In this document: positions 55,940-64,000 of the stretch, one piece after another
Layout: every line of letters begins with the position of its first letter
How positions within the stretch are numbered: the stretch's first letter is position 1
Assembly (NCBI RefSeq): GCF_001598455.1
Contig: NZ_BCYZ01000002.1
Coordinates: forward strand, 62,001 to 126,000
Direction of reading: 5' to 3'
Length of the DNA stretch: 64,000 nt
From: Sphingomonas pruni NBRC 15498
Lineage (GTDB): Bacteria; Pseudomonadota; Alphaproteobacteria; Sphingomonadales; Sphingomonadaceae
Translations under genes and position numbers: made by a program
Notes under the pieces: generated by a model
Databases searched by the model: none
Seen by the model: only the letters and a program-made list of their open reading frames with translations
What the model was told of the DNA's origin: nothing

Positions 55940-56063
55940 CAATCATCTCCAGCCAACGATTATACCTTAGCTGGAAACGTCCACAAACGGGGCGCTTGTT
56001 GCCCATGGGGTCGCGACAAGCCGAGCCAGAAAGTAGGCGCACGTTTCGTGGAACCTAAGTCGC

Positions 56064-57851
56064 TCACTTTCGGCCAAAAAGTTTCTCCACGTCGTTCAAA
56101 GCAAGCTTCACCCAAGTCGGGCGACCGTGGTTGCACTGGCCCGAATGCGGCGTGACTTCCATTTCGCGGAGCAGCGCGTTCATCTCGGCGACCGACAGCA
56201 CGCGGCCCGCACGGACCGAGCCGTGGCAGGCCATGGTCGAGGCGACGTGGTCGAGCCGTTCCTTTAGGCTCAGCGCCTCGCCGAACGCCGCGAGTTCGTC
56301 GGCGAGGTCTGTGACGAGGCCGGCGACATCCCCCTGCCCCAGCAAGGCTGGCGTCGCGCGGACCAGCATCGCGCGGGGACCGAAGCGTTCGAGGTCGAGG
56401 CCGAGTTCGGCCAGTTCCTCGATCCGGGCTTCGAGCCGGTCGCAAGCGGGTTCGTCGAGCTCGATCACTTCGGGCAATAGCAAAGCCTGGGCCGCGACCT
56501 TGCCGCCGGCGAGCGCGGCGCGCATGCGTTCGAGCACGAGGCGTTCGTGCGCGGCATGCTGGTCGACCAGCACCAGGCCGTCTTCGGCTTCGGCGACGAT
56601 ATAGGTCTTGGCGACCTGGCCACGCGCGACGCCGAGCGGGTGCGCGACCGTTTCGGGCGGCGGCGCCCAGGCGGGTTCGGCGCGCGCCGCGGGCGGTGGC
56701 ATGGAGAAGGTCGAGCGGCGCTCCATTACCGACGTCGCCCCGGCGAAGGCCGGGGCCGCAGGCGACTCCGAATACTGCCAGAGGTCCCGGCCTTCGCCGG
56801 GATGACGGTATTGCGGCTCGGGCTGCCACGCCGCCAGCGCCGCCTCGTCCGGTCGCTGCGCGCTGCGATGGCCCGCTTCGTCGAGCGCGCGGCGCAGGCC
56901 GCTGACGATCAGCCCGCGTACCATCTGCGGCTCGCGAAAGCGGACCTCGGTCTTGGCCGGATGGACGTTGACGTCGACCATGTCGGCGGGGAGGTCGAGG
57001 AACAAGGCAACCACCGGATGCCGGTCGCGTGCCAGCATCTCGGCATACGCGCCGCGCACCGCTCCGGCGAGCAGGCGATCCTTTACCGGCCGGCCGTTGA
57101 CGAACAGATATTGATGATCGGCGACGCCCCGGTTGAACGTCGGCAGGCCGGCAACGCCGCCCAGCCGGACGCCTTCGCGTTCGAGGTCGATGGCGACGCT
57201 ATTCTCGATCAGCGCACGATCGGTCAGCGCGGCGACGCGGCCGGGGCGATCCTCCGGTGCGTTGGTCGACAGCGCTCTTCTGCCATCATGCTCGACCGAA
57301 AAGGCAATGTCGGGCCGCGCCATGGCGAGGCGCCGGACGACGTCGAGGCTGGCGCCATATTCCGCGCGCGGGCTGCGCAGGAACTTGCGCCGCGCCGGCA
57401 CGCGATCGAACAACACCTCGACGCGAACGCGCGTCCCGGGCGGCAGCGCCGCAGGCCCCTCCTCCACCAAAGCGCCATTGTCGACCACGCGTCGCCAGCC
57501 ATCGGCGCCACGCACCCGGCTTTCGAGCGTCAGCCGCGCGACACTGGCGATCGATGGCAAAGCCTCTCCGCGAAAGCCGAGGGTAGCGACGTTTTCTATC
57601 GCTTCATCGGGCAGTTTAGAGGTCGCGTGGCGCTCCAGCGCGAGCGCCATTTCGGCCGCCGTCATGCCGCATCCGTCGTCGACCACCTCGATCAGATCGA
57701 TCCCGCCGGAGGCCAATTTGACGGCAATTCGGGTCGCCCCGGCATCGATCGCGTTTTCGACCAATTCCTTCAACGCACTGGCGGGTCTTTCGACCACTTC
57801 ACCGGCAGCGATACGGTTGACGAGATGCTCGGGGAGGCGGCGTATTGACAT
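56064..57851 (-). CDS. mutL: DNA mismatch repair protein MutL, with inserted repeat peptide and replaced 3' end
   Basis: 595 residues from ATG 57851. N-terminal GHKL ATPase: ELVENAIDAGAT, VVDDGCGM, LGFRGEALPSI; the C-terminal dimer domain carries DQHAAHERLVLE (430-441), matching the DQHA(X)2E(X)4E endonuclease motif found in bacteria without MutH. The linker contains about 27 residues (348-374, with RHPGEGRDL and PAFAGATS) encoded by a palindromic repeat. The last 17 codons are AT-richer than the rest and appear to be a replacement (see the remnant at 55539-55589). Divergent from mreB. Confidence 0.95.
   Translation of the reverse strand: MSIRRLPEHLVNRIAAGEVVERPASALKELVENAIDAGATRIAVKLASGGIDLIEVVDDGCGMTAAEMALALERHATSKLPDEAIENVATLGFRGEALPSIASVARLTLESRVRGADGWRRVVDNGALVEEGPAALPPGTRVRVEVLFDRVPARRKFLRSPRAEYGASLDVVRRLAMARPDIAFSVEHDGRRALSTNAPEDRPGRVAALTDRALIENSVAIDLEREGVRLGGVAGLPTFNRGVADHQYLFVNGRPVKDRLLAGAVRGAYAEMLARDRHPVVALFLDLPADMVDVNVHPAKTEVRFREPQMVRGLIVSGLRRALDEAGHRSAQRPDEAALAAWQPEPQYRHPGEGRDLWQYSESPAAPAFAGATSVMERRSTFSMPPPAARAEPAWAPPPETVAHPLGVARGQVAKTYIVAEAEDGLVLVDQHAAHERLVLERMRAALAGGKVAAQALLLPEVIELDEPACDRLEARIEELAELGLDLERFGPRAMLVRATPALLGQGDVAGLVTDLADELAAFGEALSLKERLDHVASTMACHGSVRAGRVLSVAEMNALLREMEVTPHSGQCNHGRPTWVKLALNDVEKLFGRK
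56733..56810. repeat. Palindromic repeat inside the mutL linker
   Basis: Inverted arms with the CCCCGGCGAAGGCCGGGG core (56738-56755) and its partner CCCGGCCTTCGCCGGG (56786-56801), same core as 2826-2925. In frame with mutL, adding about 26 codons without a stop. Confidence 0.87.
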
Positions 57852-57939
57852 GGGTTTGACTCTAGACCAAGCGACGCCATCCCGCGACTGCAAATGCCAA
57901 CAAACCGGAGCCCGGATTTGGCTTTGGCGGACGGGATGA

Positions 57940-59037
<1,098 letters not shown>

Positions 59038-59107
59038 TTGAATCTCGGGCCTGATCCAAGCCTGAGAGTATAAGGAATCCCGGGACTTCGGGGTGCGAGG
59101 GAAGTGA

Positions 59108-59983
59108 ATGGCGTCGCCACGCAACCGGCGCCCGGGTTATTCGCGGCGGGCGCAATATAGTCTGTTCATCGGCTACGTGATCGCGATCGCGGGCGTGCTC
59201 GTCGGCGCGATCCTGTTGCTGATCTCGAAGCTCGATCCACCCGCTTTCTCGGCATTGCGCGCCGGGACGGCGGAGATCACCGCACCGGTCAGCTGGGGCG
59301 TCGGCTCGGTCGTGCGCGGGATCGGATCGATCCCCGGATGGGTCGGCAGCTATTTCGGCGTGCATGGCGAGAACGCCCGGCTGAAGGAACAGGTTCAGCA
59401 CCAGGAACAGGTCCTGCTCAAGGCGCGCGCAATCGCCTATGAGAATATCCGCCTCAAGAAGCTGCTCAACATGCGCGAACCGGGGATCGAGGACATCGTC
59501 AATGCGCGGCTGGTGAGCTCGTCGGCGTCGAGCACGAGGCGTTATGCCCTAGTCTATGCCGGCATTGCCCAGGGCGTGCACGCCGGCATGCCGGTGCGCG
59601 GGCCCGATGGGCTGGTCGGCCGGGTGATCGAGGCGGGCCCAGATACCGCGCGCGTGCTGATGATCATCGACCCGGAAAGCGTGATCCCGGTACGGCGCCT
59701 GAAGGACGGCGCGCCGGGTTTCGCTGCCGGGCGCGGCGACGGCCTGCTAGAAGTGCGGCCGATCGCGATGACGACCGGGCAGTTCGGTCCCGGCGACATC
59801 CTGGTGACGTCGGGGACCGGCGGCATCTTCCCGCCCAACGTGCCGGTCGCCAAGGTCACCGAACGCGGCCGCGACAGCGCGCTGGCGATGCCGCTGGCGC
59901 GCCCCGATGCGCTCGATTTCGCCACGGTGATGAAGACCTATTTGCCGCCACCGCCGCCACCGGCGCAGGACACGCGTCCGTGA
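59108..59983 (+). CDS. mreC: Rod shape-determining protein MreC
   Basis: 291 residues. One membrane helix (about 20-40), a coiled coil (HGENARLKEQVQHQEQVLLKA), then a periplasmic beta domain with PVRGPDGLVGRVIEAGPDTARVLMI. A short proline-rich tail. Links MreB to the wall enzymes. 4-bp overlap with mreD. Confidence 0.94.
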   Translation: MASPRNRRPGYSRRAQYSLFIGYVIAIAGVLVGAILLLISKLDPPAFSALRAGTAEITAPVSWGVGSVVRGIGSIPGWVGSYFGVHGENARLKEQVQHQEQVLLKARAIAYENIRLKKLLNMREPGIEDIVNARLVSSSASSTRRYALVYAGIAQGVHAGMPVRGPDGLVGRVIEAGPDTARVLMIIDPESVIPVRRLKDGAPGFAAGRGDGLLEVRPIAMTTGQFGPGDILVTSGTGGIFPPNVPVAKVTERGRDSALAMPLARPDALDFATVMKTYLPPPPPPAQDTRP

Positions 59984-60489
59984 GTCGGCCGCCGAGCGCG
60001 TTCGCTCCCCAAACCTCGCCCGCCGGGCGATGGCTGATCCCCGTGGGTTCAGTGATGGCGGGGTCCCTGGTCACCGCGATTCCGTTCATCGCCACCTTTC
60101 CGGTGCTGCCGCCGTTCGGCCTGATGATCCTGCTCGGCTGGCGGCTGTTGCGTCCGGAGGCCTTGCGCGTCTGGGCGCCGATCCCGTTCGGGCTGTTCGA
60201 CGACCTGGTCAGCGGGCAACCATTGGGCAGCGCGGTGATGCTGTGGAGCATGGCGTTCCTGGCGATCGACATGCTCGACCAGCGTCTGGTGGCGCGCGAT
60301 TTCTGGCAGGACTGGGTGCTCGCAACGGGCGCGATCGCGTTCGCATTGATCGGAGGACGCTTGATCGCGACCGGGATAGAGGCGCATGTCGATACCCTGT
60401 TGTTGTTCCAGGTGATCGTCGCGGTGTTGCTCTATCCTTTCGTCGCCCGTCTGGTCGCCTGGCTCGACCGCAAACGGGGCCGCGCGTGA
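59980..60489 (+). CDS. mreD: Rod shape-determining protein MreD
   Basis: 169 residues, five or so hydrophobic helices, with FGLFDDLVSGQPLGSAVMLW as in MreD. The start overlaps the mreC stop (GTGA) and the end overlaps mrdA (GTGA). Confidence 0.88.
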   Translation: MSRPPSAFAPQTSPAGRWLIPVGSVMAGSLVTAIPFIATFPVLPPFGLMILLGWRLLRPEALRVWAPIPFGLFDDLVSGQPLGSAVMLWSMAFLAIDMLDQRLVARDFWQDWVLATGAIAFALIGGRLIATGIEAHVDTLLLFQVIVAVLLYPFVARLVAWLDRKRGRA

Positions 60490-62564
60490 ACCGTCCGACC
60501 CGCCTGCTCAACGAGGTCCAGCAATCCTACAGCTTCTCGCGCCGTGCGATCGTGCTCGGCGCGGCGCAAGGCGCGGTGGCCGTGGCGCTGGCGAGCCGGA
60601 TGACCTGGCTCGCGGTGATCGAGAACCAACGCTACCAGTTGCTGGCCGAAAGCAACCGGGTCAACCTGACGATGATCCCACCGCGGCGTGGCTGGATCAT
60701 CGATCGTTATGGCCATCCGATCGCCAACAACCGCACCGATTTTCGCGTCGACATCATTCCCGATCGCCTGCCCAAGGAGCAGACCGATCAGGTATTGAAG
60801 CTGCTCCAGCAATTATTGTCGCTGCCGCCCGAACAAGTCGCCCGGATCCAGACCGACCTGAAGCGCGCCGCGGGCTTCCAGCCGGTGCAGGTCGCTGAAA
60901 ATCTCGACTGGGACCGGTTCGCCGCGATCCAGGTGCGCCTGCCCGAACTGCCCGGCGTGGCGCCGACGCGCGGCTATTCTCGAAGCTATCCTGCCGGGCC
61001 GGCAGTGGCGCATCTGACCGGCTATGTCGGGGCGGCATCGGCCGAGCAATATAAGCAAACCAAGAACCCGCTCTACATCACACCTGGTTTCAAGATTGGC
61101 AAGGATGGCCTTGAAAAGGCGCTGGAAGAGAAGTTGCGCGGCCAGCCCGGTGCCAAGCGCGTGGAAGTCACAGCGCACGGCAAATTGGTGCGCGAACTGG
61201 CGACTCGGCAGGACGTTCCGGGCCATAACCAGCGGCTGACGATCGATGCCGGGCTGCAGGAATATGCCGCGCGCCGGCTGGGCACCAATTCGGGATCGGC
61301 GGTAGTCATCGACGTGACCTCGGGCGACATCCTCGCCTTCGTGTCGATGCCCGCTTACGACCCCAACAGCTTTTCCGACGGCATCAGCCATCTCGAATGG
61401 AAGATGCTGTCGGACAACGACCACGTGCCGTTGATGAACAAGGTGCTGCAGGGCCTCTACCCGCCCGGGTCGACGGTCAAGCCGATGAACGGCCTGGCGC
61501 TGCTGCGCGCCGGGGTCAGTCCCGACGACCGCATCAGCTGTGCCGGAGCGCTCCGCGTCGGCAACGGCATATTCCATTGCCACAAAAGATCGGGGCACGG
61601 GCCCCTCAATCTCAAACAGGCTATCATGGCCAGTTGCGACATCTATTTCTACGAGATGGTGCGGCGGCTGGGGTACGATCAGGTGGCGCCGGTCGCGCGG
61701 ACGCTGGGGCTCGGCCAGAAGTTCGACCTGCCCTTCTCGACGCAGCGCTATGGCACCGTCCCGGACAGCACCTGGAAGCTCAAGAAATACAAAGCCCAGT
61801 GGACCGTCGCCGATTCGCTCAACGCGTCGATCGGCCAGGGCTATGTGCTCGCCAATCCAATCCAGCTTGCGGTGATGGCCTCGCGCATTGCGTCCGGCCG
61901 GTCGCTGCAGCCGCGCATCGTGATGAGCGGCAACGCGCCGATCGCCAACCCACTGCCACTCGATCCGCAGCACCTCGCCTATATCCGCGACGCGATGTAC
62001 GGCGTGGTCAATGAGGGCGGTACCGGCGGCCGCGCGCGGCTCAACATTCCCGGGGTTTCGCTGGGGGCCAAAACCGGCACCGCGCAGGTCCGGCGCATCA
62101 CCATGGCCGAGCGCGCGGGCGGCGTCCGCTCGAACGCCTCGCTGCCGTTCAAGATGCGCGACCACGCTCTGTTCATCTGCTTCGCGCCGGTCGAGAACCC
62201 GAAGTACGCCGCCGCGATCGTGCTCGAACATGGCGGCCATACCGTCACCAACCTCGACACGCCGGGGATCGGGCGCGACATCATCACTTATCTGCTCGAC
62301 CGCGACCGCGCGCTGAAGTCGCTGGCGGAGGTCGAACCGACCTGGGGCGGCGACATCGCCACGCGCATGGCGGCCGAAACCGCCGCCTACAAGAGCCAGA
62401 TATCGCTCGTGCAGGGCGCGCAGACCGAGACCGACGCCACCGCGGCGCCGACCGATGCGCCCGCGGTCGAGGCGGCGACCGATGCCGCCAATTCCTCCGC
62501 CGCAGCGATTGCCAACACCGCGCAACCCGCCGAGGAAGGCTCTCGCGAGGCGACCAATGACTAA
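60486..62564 (+). CDS. mrdA: Penicillin-binding protein 2
   Basis: 692 residues from GTG. Cytoplasmic basic start, one membrane helix, PBP dimer domain (PPRRGWIIDRYGHPIANN), and transpeptidase with S329 in PPGSTVKPMNG, SCD in MASCDIYFYE, and KTGT in LGAKTGTAQVRR. The Ala/Thr-rich C-terminal tail of about 60 residues is unremarkable for this group. Cross-links lateral wall with RodA. The rodA start lies within its last eight bases. Confidence 0.96.
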   Translation: MNRPTRLLNEVQQSYSFSRRAIVLGAAQGAVAVALASRMTWLAVIENQRYQLLAESNRVNLTMIPPRRGWIIDRYGHPIANNRTDFRVDIIPDRLPKEQTDQVLKLLQQLLSLPPEQVARIQTDLKRAAGFQPVQVAENLDWDRFAAIQVRLPELPGVAPTRGYSRSYPAGPAVAHLTGYVGAASAEQYKQTKNPLYITPGFKIGKDGLEKALEEKLRGQPGAKRVEVTAHGKLVRELATRQDVPGHNQRLTIDAGLQEYAARRLGTNSGSAVVIDVTSGDILAFVSMPAYDPNSFSDGISHLEWKMLSDNDHVPLMNKVLQGLYPPGSTVKPMNGLALLRAGVSPDDRISCAGALRVGNGIFHCHKRSGHGPLNLKQAIMASCDIYFYEMVRRLGYDQVAPVARTLGLGQKFDLPFSTQRYGTVPDSTWKLKKYKAQWTVADSLNASIGQGYVLANPIQLAVMASRIASGRSLQPRIVMSGNAPIANPLPLDPQHLAYIRDAMYGVVNEGGTGGRARLNIPGVSLGAKTGTAQVRRITMAERAGGVRSNASLPFKMRDHALFICFAPVENPKYAAAIVLEHGGHTVTNLDTPGIGRDIITYLLDRDRALKSLAEVEPTWGGDIATRMAAETAAYKSQISLVQGAQTETDATAAPTDAPAVEAATDAANSSAAAIANTAQPAEEGSREATND

Positions 62565-63684
62565 GGGATCCTCCGCCAATCTCGGCTTCGTGCCCGAGCC
62601 GCTCGCGCAATTGCCATGGAAGATCATCCTGCTGGTCCTGGCGATCGGGTGTTTCGACCTGTTGGTGCTCTATTCGGCCGCAGGGGGGCATGTCCGTCCC
62701 TGGGCTATGTCCCAGGGTGTCCGCTTCTTCGTCCTGCTCGGCGGCGCGATGGCCTTGTCGCGGGTACGCGAAAGCACCTGGAGCTCGATCAGCCTGCCGG
62801 TCTACGGCGTCATCATCCTGATGCTGCTGGGCGTCGAAATCCTCGGCAAGGTCGCCGGCGGCGGCCAGCGCTGGCTGGAACTCGGAATCATCCGCCTGCA
62901 GCCGTCCGAGCTGATGAAGCCGTTCATCGTGCTCGCCTGCGCGCGCTTCTACGAGATGCTGCCGCCGGCCGAGATCCGCAAGTTCGGCGCGATCTGGCCG
63001 CCCCTGGTGCTGATCGGCATCCCGGCCGCTTTGGTCATGCTCCAGCCCGACCTCGGTACCGCGCTGATGATCACCGCCGGCGGCGTCACGGTGATGTTCC
63101 TGGCCGGCGTTCCGCTGCGCCTGTTCATCGGCGGCGGACTGGCGGGCGCGATCCTGGCGCCCATCGCGTTCAACTTCGTGCTCCACGATTACCAACGCAA
63201 CCGCATCCTGATCTTCATGGATCCGGAAAGCGATCCGCTCGGTACCGGCTATCATATCAGCCAGTCGAAGATCGCGATCGGATCGGGCGGAATTTTCGGC
63301 AAGGGATTCTTGAACGGCACGCAAAGCCATCTCGATTACCTGCCCGAAGGCCATACCGATTTCGCGCTGGCGACGATGATGGAAGAATGGGGGCTGGTCG
63401 GCGGCGTGCTGCTGGTCGTCGCCTGGTTCACGATCATCTGGTGGGCGGTCAACGTGGCGCTCAAGTCCGAGGGGCGCTTTGCCCGGCTGACCGCCGCCGG
63501 TCTCGCCACGACCCTGTTCTTCTACGTCTCGATCAACATGGCGATGGTGATGGGCATGGCACCCGTGGTCGGCGTACCACTGCCGCTGATCAGCTTCGGC
63601 GGATCGTCGCAGCTGACGGTGCTGTTGTGCATCGGCATCCTGATGTCGCTCGATCGCCAGAACCGGCAACAGACCCGCTGGTAG
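62557..63684 (+). CDS. rodA: Peptidoglycan glycosyltransferase RodA
   Basis: 375 residues, SEDS family with about ten helices. GGQRWLELGIIRLQPSELMK, LQPDLGTALMI, GTQSHLDYLPEGHTDF and PLISFGGSSQLTVLL are diagnostic. Polymerises glycan strands with PBP2. Start ATG 62557, overlapping mrdA by 8 bp; longer in-frame starts lie inside mrdA. Confidence 0.96.
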   Translation: MTKGSSANLGFVPEPLAQLPWKIILLVLAIGCFDLLVLYSAAGGHVRPWAMSQGVRFFVLLGGAMALSRVRESTWSSISLPVYGVIILMLLGVEILGKVAGGGQRWLELGIIRLQPSELMKPFIVLACARFYEMLPPAEIRKFGAIWPPLVLIGIPAALVMLQPDLGTALMITAGGVTVMFLAGVPLRLFIGGGLAGAILAPIAFNFVLHDYQRNRILIFMDPESDPLGTGYHISQSKIAIGSGGIFGKGFLNGTQSHLDYLPEGHTDFALATMMEEWGLVGGVLLVVAWFTIIWWAVNVALKSEGRFARLTAAGLATTLFFYVSINMAMVMGMAPVVGVPLPLISFGGSSQLTVLLCIGILMSLDRQNRQQTRW

Positions 63685-63807
63685 CTGCCAAAGCGGACGC
63701 CAATTGCCGCGCCGCAAAAAAGGGGTTGCAAAGCACGCCCGCGATGGTAATTGCGCCCCTCCCCGCCCGGGGAGCCGCTCTAAACAGCGGCAGCCGCAAG
63801 CCGGCAT

Positions 63808-63883
<76 letters not shown>

Positions 63884-64000
63884 ATTTCCAGTAGAATAAC
63901 AACTCCTAGGACGGGACTGACTCTAAGCGAAACCCGCTCGACGCGGCGGTGCCGACGCACATTCAGAAGAGAAATATTCTCTCACGCCCCGCCTAGAAGA

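Noticed and set aside
63684..63807. Extra coding sequence or second tRNA next to tRNA-Lys
   Set aside because: No second cloverleaf can be drawn and no frame with a start signal is present between rodA and the tRNA.

Overview
The window is high-GC chromosomal DNA of an alphaproteobacterium, most likely a sphingomonad (Sphingomonas or a close relative). The support is gene content and protein character: a complete Entner-Doudoroff cluster (zwf-pgl-edd-glk-eda), an ETF-ubiquinone oxidoreductase, a RpoH-type promoter with a ROSE-like leader on a small heat-shock gene, a TonB-dependent receptor, and palindromic repeats that read as HPGLVPGS- or HPGEGRD-type peptides when they fall in genes. Almost all of it is housekeeping sequence, densely packed, with many ATGA/GTGA stop-start overlaps. 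No prophage, transposase, integrase or CRISPR array was seen. Layout: 1-7.7 kb holds the 3' part of a LabA-type NYN protein, recR, fmt-truA, and a minus-strand set ilvD-lipoprotein-nnr-rlmD-like methyltransferase. 7.9-14.7 kb holds ispE, a TPR protein and ETF-QO on the minus strand, then a divergent uracil-DNA glycosylase-like gene and a lytic transglycosylase. 14.9-17.1 kb holds moaB, a VOC protein, a radical SAM protein and a small membrane protein. 17.3-23.4 kb is a pyrimidine-degradation cluster (rutB-rutC-rutD-rutA plus an MFS transporter) behind an acyl-CoA ligase. 23.4-30.1 kb is dnaE, glutathione peroxidase, a GNAT protein and lolD/lolCE. 30.7-38.7 kb is a TonB receptor, hsp20, a lipid-kinase-like gene, a flavin monooxygenase, pyrG and secG. 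38.9-46.5 kb is a MarR regulator, an SH3-only protein, argC and the glucose catabolic cluster. 46.6-52.6 kb is the fatty-acid cluster fabD-fabG-acpP-fabF-mltG, with extra genes inside it. 52.8-54.6 kb is an RcnB-like protein and rpsF-rpsR-rplI. 54.6-57.9 kb is a small accessory patch and mutL. 58-63.7 kb is the cell-shape operon mreB-mreC-mreD-mrdA-rodA, followed by tRNA-Lys(CTT). Functionally, the glucose cluster takes glucose to pyruvate and glyceraldehyde-3-phosphate. The rut genes open uracil rings. The fab cluster makes acyl-ACP. The mre/mrd genes run lateral-wall synthesis, and mltG ends glycan strands. The most unusual signals are: (1) a second, host-like copy of the last 17 codons of mutL about 525 bp past the current, AT-richer mutL end, with an Imm31-like gene between the two copies; (2) a GxxExxY gene inside a perfect 28-bp inverted repeat placed exactly between fabD and fabG; (3) two in-frame palindromic element insertions inside ispE and mutL; (4) a RpoH promoter plus ROSE-like thermometer at hsp20.
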